Position numbers and translations under genes: made by a program. From contig CAYLPU010000149.1 of NCBI GenBank assembly GCA_964385635.1, forward strand, positions 1-9,917: 9,917 nt of DNA, read 5' to 3'. Source of the stretch: CAYLPU01 sp964385635 (lineage in GTDB: Bacteria; Chloroflexota; Anaerolineae; B4-G1). The number at the start of each line of letters is the position of its first letter. Position 1 is the first letter of the stretch. The notes below the pieces were generated by a model. The model did not search any database. It was not told the DNA's origin and saw nothing but the letters and a program-made list of their open reading frames with translations. Positions 1-4,965 of this stretch are shown here, piece after piece.

Positions 1-441
1 GCAGTCGGCCACGGTGAAGTCCACGGCCCGGGTGCCGAAGAGGTTGACCCGCACCCGGTCGCCCGGGGTCAGTACCAGCCCCTCCAGCAGCCGCCCCACG
101 TAACGGCTGTCGGAACCCCGGGGCAGTGCCCGGCTCGCGGTCAGCGGTTCCAGCGTGACGGACCGGGCTGTCTGGTAGTCCACCTTGCGCAGACTAACCT
201 TCTCCCCCAGGCCCACCTGACCGTTCTGGCGGATGATGCCGTCAATCTGCACGATCCCTTTGCCCCGGTCTGCGTGGTAGGCCGGCATCAACTTGACCGC
301 CGTGGCTCGCTCGCCGCGGACTTCGACGATGTCGCTGATGCTTGCCCCCAGCCGCTCGATGTCCCGGGGGTCGAGACGGGCGATCCCTCGTCCGACGTCC
401 TTGGCCTGGGCCTCGGCCACGCGGAGGGTGATCGTTTTCAT
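1..441 (-). CDS. Cdc48/VAT-type AAA ATPase, N-terminal part (cut by window edge)
   Basis: The 147 visible residues match the N-terminal substrate/cofactor-binding domain of Cdc48/VAT/p97 ATPases. They open MKTITLRVAEAQAKDVGRGI, followed by IARLDPRDIERL, MPAY near residue 54, DRGKGIVQIDG, and a second half containing RYVGRLLEGL and PGDRVRVNLFGTRAVDFTV. The frame is open to base 1, so the AAA modules lie outside the window. The protein is a divergent paralog of the ATPase at 4966-7356, sharing LRVAEA, DxGRG, ERL, MPAY and GDRVRV. ATG at 441 gives the N-terminus typical of the archaeal family but has no good ribosome site. An in-frame TTG at 457-459 overlaps the upstream stop as TTGA and has AAGGAG about 11 bases before it, so it is a real alternative. 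It is the last visible gene of the minus-strand operon. Its role is inferred to be ATP-driven unfolding or remodelling of cytoplasmic proteins. Confidence 0.85.
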   Translation of the reverse strand, partial: MKTITLRVAEAQAKDVGRGIARLDPRDIERLGASISDIVEVRGERATAVKLMPAYHADRGKGIVQIDGIIRQNGQVGLGEKVSLRKVDYQTARSVTLEPLTASRALPRGSDSRYVGRLLEGLVLTPGDRVRVNLFGTRAVDFTVADC

Positions 442-455
442 CTCAGTGTTGTTGC

Positions 456-1166
456 TCAAAGCCTCACTAACTCCTTCTTGTGTTTCACGCTTGGCTCGAT
501 GCCCGCCACCAGATACGCGGCCAGTTCCCCTGCACGAGCCTGTTTGTGCGGCTGGAAAAAGCTCCTCTGGTACTCGGCCACCTTCTCCCTGGCTTTGACC
601 TCCTCGACCGCGATGTCCTCGGCCAGCCTGGGGATGATGTTGTGGAAGGCACCGATGAACAGAATACCGTTTCGCTCCAGAGTGCTGTTGATGGTGTGGG
701 CGATGTACCGGTCTCTTTCCTCAAGAAGTTTCTTTTTCACCCGCTCGTATTTCAGAACGGCCCAGGACTTTCCGGCCGCCGTTCGAGCGTTAGCGATCTC
801 CTTGATGCTCTCCACCTCCTTAATGACGATGGAGGCGTCCTCCGTCTTCACTATCCTCGCTCCCCGCTCCACCAGCCTCTTGATCAGTTGGTAGTTGAGG
901 CTGCCCTTGCTGGCAGCGTCCCTCGCAATGCGCATACCCAGCGCGCCGTCGGCAGCCAGTCCATCCTGGTAGATCTGATAGCCGCTGGCGTCCAGACCAT
1001 CGAAGTACCGCGCGATGGCTTCCCAGAAGCCAGCCACCGTCCGCTTATGCTCCTTCCAGGCCTCCTCGCCGCTCGTTGCGCGGCCTTTTTCCTCCAGTTG
1101 CGAAGCCACGCTGCCCAGGTCTGCGCTGGTGTGGATGATGGGGACATAGACCAGTCTTCTCGTCAC
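456..1166 (-). CDS. Uncharacterised 236-aa protein with TraB/Tiki-like motifs
   Basis: I do not recognise a named family with certainty. The protein has no signal peptide or clear membrane segment, and its middle (about residues 100-180) is rich in charged helix, including ERVKKKLLEERDRYIAHTIN. Two spots recall the TraB/PrgY/GumN/EreA-like fold. One is an early strand plus histidine, VYVPIIHTSADLG at about residues 7-19. The other is an arginine-rich helix followed by NGILFIGAFHN, close to the TraB pattern of a helix and then a hydrophobic strand ending GxxH. That link is an inference from pattern, not an established match. The GTG start overlaps the TGA of the upstream Hsp20 gene by 4 bases (GTGA), with GAGG about 5 bases before it, which implies translational coupling. 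No in-frame ATG lies near the start. Its place between Hsp20 and Cdc48 genes suggests an accessory role in gas vesicle proteostasis. Confidence 0.75.
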   Translation of the reverse strand: MTRRLVYVPIIHTSADLGSVASQLEEKGRATSGEEAWKEHKRTVAGFWEAIARYFDGLDASGYQIYQDGLAADGALGMRIARDAASKGSLNYQLIKRLVERGARIVKTEDASIVIKEVESIKEIANARTAAGKSWAVLKYERVKKKLLEERDRYIAHTINSTLERNGILFIGAFHNIIPRLAEDIAVEEVKAREKVAEYQRSFFQPHKQARAGELAAYLVAGIEPSVKHKKELVRL

Positions 1167-1723
1167 GCGCCCTCTTCAGCCCCGCCCTTGCGCAGCCTGA
1201 TCTCCAGGACACCGTTCTTGTAGGCGGATTCCATCGTGCTCTCCTCGACTGAGCAGGGGAGCTGCAATTCCTTGGCGTACTTTCTCCCCTTGGTCGCTGT
1301 GGAGAGTTTGAGAACGTCGTCCTGGATCTCGATCCGGACATCCTTCTCCTCCACGCCGGGCAGTTCGGCGATGACCAACAGCACGTCCTGCTCGTCGAAG
1401 ACGTCCACCAGGGGCTCCCGCACCTCGTCAACGACCGGCCCCCTCTCGGTGCGGCGGATATTGCCGAAGGGTTGCACCCTGGGGATGCCACCAGTCCCTC
1501 TGCGCACCGAGACGCCGTAGACACCCCTCGGTATCCCGCCGACCCTCGTCTGGCTGGCACGCCGCAGTTCGGCGATTTTCTCCTCATCGAGTTCAGATAG
1601 GTCAACCTTGTCCGCCAAGTCCGCTGCTACTTTGACCAGGTCACCGAGTCCCTTGAACATCTCACCCAACCCCAGGTCAATGTGTATTCCTTTGCCTTTC
1701 TCCTCTGAATCCCCATTCCCCAT
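1163..1723 (-). CDS. Hsp20/GvpH-like small heat-shock protein (copy 2)
   Basis: The 186-aa protein has an alpha-crystallin domain at about residues 95-180. Visible hallmarks are REPLVDVFDEQDVLLVIAEL, the LPGVEEKDV turn, a short strand DDVLKLST, KYAKELQLP, and the closing NGVLEIRLRKG, which is the strand region that packs I-x-I/V motifs. The N-terminal part holds an amphipathic stretch, LGLGEMFKGLGDLVKVAADL, shared in style with the neighbouring paralog and with Hsp20 proteins of gas vesicle loci such as GvpH. Such proteins bind unfolded or aggregation-prone clients without ATP. Here the likely clients are GvpA-family proteins (inference). The ATG at 1723 has GGAGG 7 bases upstream. An ATG at 1730 is out of frame. 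The stop overlaps the next gene's GTG by 4 bases. Copy 1 lies 14 bases upstream. Confidence 0.9.
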   Translation of the reverse strand: MGNGDSEEKGKGIHIDLGLGEMFKGLGDLVKVAADLADKVDLSELDEEKIAELRRASQTRVGGIPRGVYGVSVRRGTGGIPRVQPFGNIRRTERGPVVDEVREPLVDVFDEQDVLLVIAELPGVEEKDVRIEIQDDVLKLSTATKGRKYAKELQLPCSVEESTMESAYKNGVLEIRLRKGGAEEGA

Positions 1724-1737
1724 TATTCATCCTCCAT

Positions 1738-2259
1738 TTAGGCTGCCTTGCGCAGCCGAACCTCGAGTATCCCGTTACGACAGGTGGCTTCCATTGTGTC
1801 CGGCTCAACCAGCGAGGGCAGCAGGAGCTCTTTGGCGTACTTTCTCTCTCCCGTTGTGGAGAGGGATAGGATGTCGTCCCGGACCTCGATCTGGACGTCG
1901 TCCTCTTGAACCCCGGGCAATTCGGCCACGACCAGGATCACATCACCTTCGTCGAAGACGTCCACCAGTGGCTCCCGCTCCTCCGCCACCACGGGTCCTT
2001 CGTCGGTGGCGCGGACGTTGCCAAAGTGCTCGACGGTGGGTGTGCCTCCCAGGCCCATGCGCACATTGAAGCCGTAGACCCCGCGCGCCTGGTCGAGACC
2101 CTTAACCTTGAACTCGCCGCGGCGGCTGACCTCTGATTCCCCTTCCTCGATCATTTCCGACACCAGATCAATCAGGTTGCCGATTCCCTTGAACAAGCCC
2201 CCCATTCCGAAATCAACCTGAACCCCTTCTTCTCGTCCCGTTTTCTTCCTTTCAGTCAT
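1738..2259 (-). CDS. Hsp20/GvpH-like small heat-shock protein (copy 1)
   Basis: A 173-aa small heat-shock protein paralogous to the downstream copy. The alpha-crystallin domain spans about residues 85-172: REPLVDVFDEGDVILVVAEL, LPGVQEDDV, DDILSLST, KYAKELLLP and the C-terminal NGILEVRLRK. It ends directly after that strand with AA, so it has no C-terminal I-x-I extension. The N-terminus contains FGMGGLFKGIGNLIDLVSEM, an amphipathic oligomerisation-type segment typical of gas-vesicle-linked Hsp20 proteins. I chose the ATG at 2259 over one at 2283 because GGAGG lies 6 bases before it and the first eight residues of the longer form look non-conserved. The gene precedes copy 2 with a 14-base gap, so the two are surely co-transcribed. 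Its role is ATP-independent holding of hydrophobic clients, inferred here to be gas vesicle proteins. Confidence 0.9.
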   Translation of the reverse strand: MTERKKTGREEGVQVDFGMGGLFKGIGNLIDLVSEMIEEGESEVSRRGEFKVKGLDQARGVYGFNVRMGLGGTPTVEHFGNVRATDEGPVVAEEREPLVDVFDEGDVILVVAELPGVQEDDVQIEVRDDILSLSTTGERKYAKELLLPSLVEPDTMEATCRNGILEVRLRKAA

Positions 2260-2265
2260 TTTACA

Positions 2266-2270
2266 CCTCC
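2266..2270 (-). promoter_or_regulatory. Ribosome binding site GGAGG deciding the Hsp20 copy 1 start
   Basis: The minus strand reads GGAGG followed by 6 bases and ATG at 2259. This places the start at 2259 and rules out the longer in-frame ATG at 2283, which would put the site inside the coding region. Confidence 0.75.
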
Positions 2271-2304
2271 ACCAGTTTTGCACTCTATATTTCCGGTCTT
2301 GACA

Positions 2305-2424
2305 ATGCTCTACGGTAAAGGGTGGGTCTTGCTGGCCGGCATCGAGCTGCCGGCCAGCAAAACCAGGGTGGTGGCCGCCAGGGTGGACCCCTTCCTCAAG
2401 TACGCGGCGGCCATCGGCTTGACC
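2305..2424 (+). pseudogene. Decayed gvpA-family fragment
   Basis: A plus-strand reading frame between minus-strand genes gives GKGWVLLAGIELPASKTRVV, then AARVDPFLKYAAAIGLT. This aligns by eye with the conserved core of GvpA, whose usual form is LDKGxVIDAWVRVSLVGIEL, then a short stretch and ARVVIASVDTYLKYAEAIGLT. The first helix (LADxLERVLDKG) is missing or unrecognisable, and the first beta-strand appears shortened to GKGWVLLAGIEL. No good ribosome site precedes an ATG at 2305 or 2278. After GLT the frame runs about a dozen more codons to a stop at 2458-2460. The fragment lies on the opposite strand to its flanking genes, inside a 190-base gap. I read it as the remnant of a gvpA-like shell gene. 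A short functional relative is possible but less likely. Confidence 0.65.
2329..2360. repeat. Perfect 12-bp inverted repeat within the gvpA fragment
   Basis: TTGCTGGCCGGC (2329-2340) and GCCGGCCAGCAA (2349-2360) are exact reverse complements separated by 8 bases. The stem would be strong in RNA or as a cruciform. Neither strand has a U-run after the stem, so it is not a standard intrinsic terminator. It could still act as a processing or attenuation hairpin between the regulator gene and the Hsp20 pair. Confidence 0.7.
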
Positions 2425-2451
2425 CCATTGTCAACGTCAACACGTCTCTCG

Positions 2452-3228
2452 TTACCTTAAGACCTCCACATGCCGCAGGTAGGCCTCCACAGTCGAGAGC
2501 GTCGTGCCTCTTTCTATCGTGACCGATGAGCGCCACCAACGGTCACGGGCTGCCTGGTACTCGTTTGGATCTGCCTGCCAGGCAGCGAACAACTCGTAAA
2601 CCCGCCGCAGGCCCTGCTGGGCTGCGGTCCACTCGCTGTCAATGGAGAGGGCAGCAATCTCCCCAGCAACCGGCCGCTGCCCGGCACTGTAGGCGACCAG
2701 GGCCGCGTCCCGCTCGAACTCGCTACCGTGCCCACCACTCGCCCCAGTCACCAGGTAGCCTAGCGTGTCGCCGAAGGCGATGGCCATCTGCCCCTTCAGC
2801 CCCAGTCGATAGCCCGCGTTGATAGCCAGAAAAGTGATCAGACTTAGCAGGGCGGCGCTGTTCTGGATCCGGGGCGACGGAGCTTCCTGCTCAATGTACC
2901 TCTGAAGGATCAGGGCGTCGTTGTAAGCGAGTGGAGGACGCTCGTGCCAGTGGCGGGGAGGGAGGAGGGCGACGTTGAAGTCACCCAGGGCAAAGTCGCC
3001 GATGTCGCCTACGGCCTCCAGGCCCCGCCGCAACATCCCCCACAGTTCGATGAAGAGGGCCTGAGCCACGGAGAGGTCGGGCAGCAGGACGATTTGCGGA
3101 CGCGCCCCATCCTGCAGGACGATCTCACACTCGATGCCGGTCAGGGCTTGCACCTCCACCGGCAGAGTGATCTCGATGCTGCCGCTGGTGCGCCCCGCCG
3201 AGCGTACCTTGCGCGTCCCCAATTGCAT
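2452..3228 (-). CDS. Putative regulator with AbrB-like N-terminus
   Basis: The 258-aa protein has no name I can give. Residues 1-50 (RKVRSAGRTSGSIEITLPVE, then LTGIECEIVLQDGARPQIVL) have the strand-rich, hairpin-like look of an AbrB/MazE-type DNA-binding domain. This is a pattern-based inference. The rest is mostly helical: LFIELWGMLRRGLEAV (about 60-75), a segment ALLSLITFLAINAGYRLGLK (about 125-145) that is hydrophobic but not a clear membrane helix, and a C-terminal helical part rich in Trp (WTAAQQ, AAWQADP, RWWRSS). ATG at 3228 has GGGAGG 9 bases upstream and lies about 45 bases after a consensus sigma70 promoter. Three regularly spaced direct repeats sit over that promoter, suggesting self-control. 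It is the first gene of the minus-strand group and faces gvpJ, a typical place for a cluster regulator. Confidence 0.7.
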   Translation of the reverse strand: MQLGTRKVRSAGRTSGSIEITLPVEVQALTGIECEIVLQDGARPQIVLLPDLSVAQALFIELWGMLRRGLEAVGDIGDFALGDFNVALLPPRHWHERPPLAYNDALILQRYIEQEAPSPRIQNSAALLSLITFLAINAGYRLGLKGQMAIAFGDTLGYLVTGASGGHGSEFERDAALVAYSAGQRPVAGEIAALSIDSEWTAAQQGLRRVYELFAAWQADPNEYQAARDRWWRSSVTIERGTTLSTVEAYLRHVEVLR

Positions 3229-3251
3229 TGCAGAGTCCCTCCCAGACTATC

Positions 3252-3283
3252 TAGCATTTCATCTAGCACATATTATAGCACAT
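3252..3283. promoter_or_regulatory. Three TAGCA direct repeats at 12-base spacing over the -10 box (candidate operator)
   Basis: TAGCA occurs at 3252-3256, 3264-3268 and 3276-3280, exactly 12 bases apart. The last two extend to identical TAGCACAT copies (3264-3271, 3276-3283); the first reads TAGCATTT. The array covers the -10 element and the expected transcription start of the minus-strand promoter. A repressor bound here would block that promoter. The 12-base spacing is slightly more than one helical turn. The neighbouring gene at 2452-3228 is the obvious candidate binder, but this is an inference. Confidence 0.6.
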
Positions 3284-3300
3284 CCCGAACGCTTTGTCAA
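3272..3300 (-). promoter_or_regulatory. Consensus sigma70 promoter, extended -10
   Basis: On the minus strand TTGACA (3295-3300) is followed by a 17-base spacer and TATAAT (3272-3277). Both hexamers are perfect and the spacer is optimal. TGC directly before TATAAT also makes an extended -10. The promoter reads into the regulator gene whose ATG is at 3228 and probably through the minus-strand cluster. Such an unhindered consensus promoter usually needs a repressor, which fits the repeats lying across it. Confidence 0.9.
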
Positions 3301-3356
3301 GTAGGCTATCCACTGGGTCGGGAGCACCGATGTAGAGACCATAGTGCACACGACCG

Positions 3357-3674
3357 TTGGCATTCAGACACCCACATACGCTGCACCTGCGACTGGCATT
3401 TCAGGCCACCAACCTGGCCGACATCCTGGAGCGGGTGCTCGATAAGGGCATCGTTATCGCCGGGGACATCACCATCTCCCTGGTGGATGTGGAGTTGTTG
3501 AACATCAAGCTGCGCCTGTTGGTGGCCTCGGTGGATAAAGCCATGGAGATGGGCATCAACTGGTGGGAGAGTGACCCCTATTTTTCCTCCCGAGCCCACC
3601 AACTGGACGAGGAGAATCGCCTGCTCCGGGAGCGACTCGATCGTCTGGAGGCGAGATTGGAGGTGGCAGCATGA
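3357..3674 (+). CDS. gvpJ: Gas vesicle protein GvpJ (GvpA family)
   Basis: A 105-aa member of the GvpA/GvpJ/GvpM family. The core at about residues 18-72 includes TNLADILERVLDKGIVIAGD, ITISLVDVELLNIKLRLLVA and SVDKAMEMGINWWESDPYFS. It matches the Bacillus GvpJ pattern closely, including the GxDWWExDPYLSS signature. A C-terminal coiled coil (LDEENRLLRERLDRLEARLE, about 82-101) is also GvpJ-like. GvpJ is a minor protein essential for nucleating gas vesicles. The start is uncertain: TTG at 3357 is the first possible start after an in-frame stop (TAG at 3342-3344) but has no visible ribosome site. An in-frame ATG at 3330 has GGGAG 5 bases before it but is followed by TAG at codons 2 and 5. The stop overlaps the next ATG as ATGA. 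This is the first gene of the plus-strand operon. Confidence 0.9.
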   Translation: MAFRHPHTLHLRLAFQATNLADILERVLDKGIVIAGDITISLVDVELLNIKLRLLVASVDKAMEMGINWWESDPYFSSRAHQLDEENRLLRERLDRLEARLEVAA

Positions 3675-4042
3675 CCAGAGCAAACCCAGAGAAGGCGACC
3701 GCCACGGTGGACGTGACCTGCGCCTTCTGTGGCGGCAAGGGCCGGGACCCCTTTGGCATCCTGTCCCCCCTGGCTACCTGCCAGGTGTGCGAAGGGACGG
3801 GACAGCACACCCTGCACCAACCGACGGCTCCCTGCCCCTTCTGCGGGGGCACGGGTGTCCACCCCTTATCCCGCCTGATCTGCACCGCCTGCGGCGGCGT
3901 GGGCACGGTGGAAGTCCCCGCCGACGCCGTCACCTGCCCCGGCTGCGGTGGCAGCGGCCGGGCTGCCGACTACATCTGGCCGGACAGTCCCCTGTCCTGT
4001 GACTGTTGCGGGGGCAAAGGGGTCGTGGTCCCAGAGCAGTAG
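3671..4042 (+). CDS. DnaJ-type zinc-finger protein, six CxxCxGxG repeats (copy 1)
   Basis: A 123-aa protein made almost wholly of DnaJ central-domain repeats. Motifs start at C17 (CAFCGGKG), C37 (CQVCEGTG), C55 (CPFCGGTG), C71 (CTACGGVG), C89 (CPGCGGSG) and C110 (CDCCGGKG). Canonical DnaJ has four such motifs binding two zinc ions. Six could bind three (inference). There is no J-domain and no C-terminal substrate-binding barrel. In DnaJ this region binds unfolded polypeptide and has thiol-disulfide activity. Here it may hold gas vesicle proteins together with the J-domain fused to the GvpF/L protein in the same operon. ATG at 3671 overlaps the gvpJ stop by 4 bases (ATGA), which suggests coupling. 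Its paralog follows after 13 bases. Confidence 0.85.
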   Translation: MTRANPEKATATVDVTCAFCGGKGRDPFGILSPLATCQVCEGTGQHTLHQPTAPCPFCGGTGVHPLSRLICTACGGVGTVEVPADAVTCPGCGGSGRAADYIWPDSPLSCDCCGGKGVVVPEQ

Positions 4043-4055
4043 GAAGGAGTGACCG

Positions 4056-4457
4056 ATGCAGAAAAGCAAAGTGGAGGTGACCTGCGCCTTTTGCCGGGGC
4101 ACAGGGCGCTCGAGGGGAGGGGTGTGCCCGGTATGCCGGGGGGCGGGGACGGTCTCCCTGTCCGCGCCGGCCAGGCGCTGCGCCTACTGCCGGGGTACCG
4201 GCCTGCAGCAGCGTGGCAGCGCTCTCACCTGCGGCGTCTGCGGCGGCGTGGGCTGGGTGACTGTGCCGGAAGACGCTGTTCCCTGCCCACCGTGCGGCGG
4301 GACGGGGATGGCGCCCGAGAGCAAGCTCCCCTGCCTGACCTGCCGGGGCAAGGGCGTCATCTCGGCCGAACGGGCCAAAAAGTTACCGCCGGAGAAAAGG
4401 CACCCACGCCGCAGAGGACGTGGCTACGGCTCGGGGAAAGTGACCCTGGAGTACTGA
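4056..4457 (+). CDS. DnaJ-type zinc-finger protein, six CxxCxGxG repeats (copy 2)
   Basis: A 133-aa paralog of the preceding gene with motifs starting at C10 (CAFCRGTG), C24 (CPVCRGAG), C42 (CAYCRGTG), C59 (CGVCGGVG), C77 (CPPCGGTG) and C93 (CLTCRGKG). The spacing between motifs is similar to copy 1, and the stretch VPEDAVPCPPCGGTG parallels VPADAVTCPGCGGSG of copy 1. It differs by arginines after many second cysteines and by a basic tail, KRHPRRRGRGYGSGK (about 114-128), ending VTLEY. The basic tail could bind nucleic acid or an acidic partner (inference). ATG at 4056 has AAGGAG 6 bases before it. Zinc-binding, client-holding function is inferred from DnaJ. No J-domain is present in this protein. 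Confidence 0.85.
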   Translation: MQKSKVEVTCAFCRGTGRSRGGVCPVCRGAGTVSLSAPARRCAYCRGTGLQQRGSALTCGVCGGVGWVTVPEDAVPCPPCGGTGMAPESKLPCLTCRGKGVISAERAKKLPPEKRHPRRRGRGYGSGKVTLEY

Positions 4458-4550
4458 TAGCCGATAGCGGATGGCCGATAGCAGATGGGCCACCAGCGTC
4501 AACCATCAGCCAGCAGCTATCAGCCATTAACTATCGGCTATTTGCCATCT
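4456..4550. repeat. Two inverted arrays of heptanucleotide repeats
   Basis: The left arm 4456-4490 is five 7-mers in tandem: GATAGCC, GATAGCG, GATGGCC, GATAGCA, GATGGGC. The right arm 4504-4545 is six 7-mers in the opposite orientation: CATCAGC, CAGCAGC, TATCAGC, CATTAAC, TATCGGC, TATTTGC. Segments of the arms pair well, for example ATAGCCGATAG (4457-4467) with CTATCGGCTAT (4531-4541). The array starts on the stop codon of the second zinc-finger gene and ends before the ribosome site of the coiled-coil gene. Similar short tandem repeats are known in cyanobacteria and other environmental bacteria. Here it could fold into a long imperfect hairpin in the mRNA. Confidence 0.75.
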
Positions 4551-4565
4551 ACGGCGGAGCGCCGA

Positions 4566-4571
4566 GGGAGG
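4566..4571 (+). promoter_or_regulatory. Ribosome binding site GGGAGG deciding the coiled-coil gene start
   Basis: GGGAGG ends 6 bases before ATG at 4578. It supports this start over an in-frame ATG at 4485, which lies inside the heptanucleotide repeat array and would translate repeat DNA. Confidence 0.75.
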
Positions 4572-4577
4572 AAGGCT

Positions 4578-4892
4578 ATGTCTTGGGAAAGAAGGGCCAT
4601 GGCCCAGTTCGATGCCTATGTGCGCCAGGCAGAGGCGCGTGCAGCCCGAGGGAGGTCCCAGCAGTCCCCTCAAGAAACAGCCGACGAAAGGGACCTGCGT
4701 CTGGCTGAGCGCGAGCGTCAGTCGGAGGAAGCGAAAAACAAGTTAGCGAAGGAATTGAGGAAGCTGGAGGAGACGGCTATCCTCAAGAAAGCTGACCTCC
4801 AGCGCCAGATCGAATGGCATGAGCGCCAGATCGAGGCCGTGAAGCGACAGCGCCAGGAGAATAGAGGCTTCGCCACAACTTTGGAATACTGA
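4578..4892 (+). CDS. Small charged coiled-coil protein of unknown function
   Basis: A 104-aa protein I do not recognise. It opens MSWERRAMAQFDAYVRQAEA, then a Gln/Ser/Arg-rich stretch. From about residue 38 to 95 it is a long charged helix with heptad character (LRLAERERQSEEAKNKLAKE, LRKLEETAILKKADLQRQIE, HERQIEAVKRQRQ), so a coiled coil is likely. There is no cysteine, membrane segment or signal peptide. The tail GFATTLEY shares its last four residues, TLEY, with the zinc-finger protein just upstream although the codons differ. Gas vesicle loci often carry small coiled-coil genes, but this is not an obvious GvpG, GvpK or GvpS. It lies between the zinc-finger pair and the AAA ATPase and may bridge gas vesicle proteins to chaperones (inference). 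Confidence 0.7.
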   Translation: MSWERRAMAQFDAYVRQAEARAARGRSQQSPQETADERDLRLAERERQSEEAKNKLAKELRKLEETAILKKADLQRQIEWHERQIEAVKRQRQENRGFATTLEY

Positions 4893-4924
4893 TGGTGCAT
4901 AGCTCCTGTACCGTAACAGTGGTA

Positions 4925-4941
4925 GATAGCCATCTGCTATC
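4925..4941. repeat. Short palindrome of the heptanucleotide family
   Basis: GATAGC (4925-4930), five bases, then GCTATC (4936-4941) form a small stem. CCATCTGCTATC (4930-4941) is the exact reverse complement of GATAGCAGATGG (4477-4488) in the larger array, so the same repeat family flanks both sides of the coiled-coil gene. The rest of the spacer 4893-4965 shows no clear promoter or terminator. Confidence 0.6.
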
Positions 4942-4965
4942 AGTCAAGAGAGGGCTAGGACTAAG

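Noticed and set aside
480..1223. Long plus-strand open frame of 247 codons
   Set aside because: It is antisense to the TraB-like and Hsp20 genes, matches no family, and its codons mirror the GC bias of the real genes on the other strand.
2285..2316. Second minus-strand promoter before Hsp20 copy 1 (TAGAGC, 17 bases, TATAGA)
   Set aside because: The -35 matches only 3 of 6 positions, which is too weak to claim.
2329..2360. Intrinsic terminator between the regulator and Hsp20 genes
   Set aside because: The stem is perfect but no U-run follows it on either strand.
3271..3276. Plus-strand -10 box TATTAT for gvpJ
   Set aside because: No acceptable -35 lies 16-18 bases upstream, and the sequence is the opposite strand of the clear TATAAT on the minus strand.
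4456..4550. CRISPR-like array
   Set aside because: The units are 7-base degenerate repeats without spacers and occur in inverted orientation.
4485..4577. N-terminal extension of the coiled-coil protein from ATG at 4485
   Set aside because: It would translate the heptanucleotide repeat array, and a strong ribosome site supports ATG at 4578.
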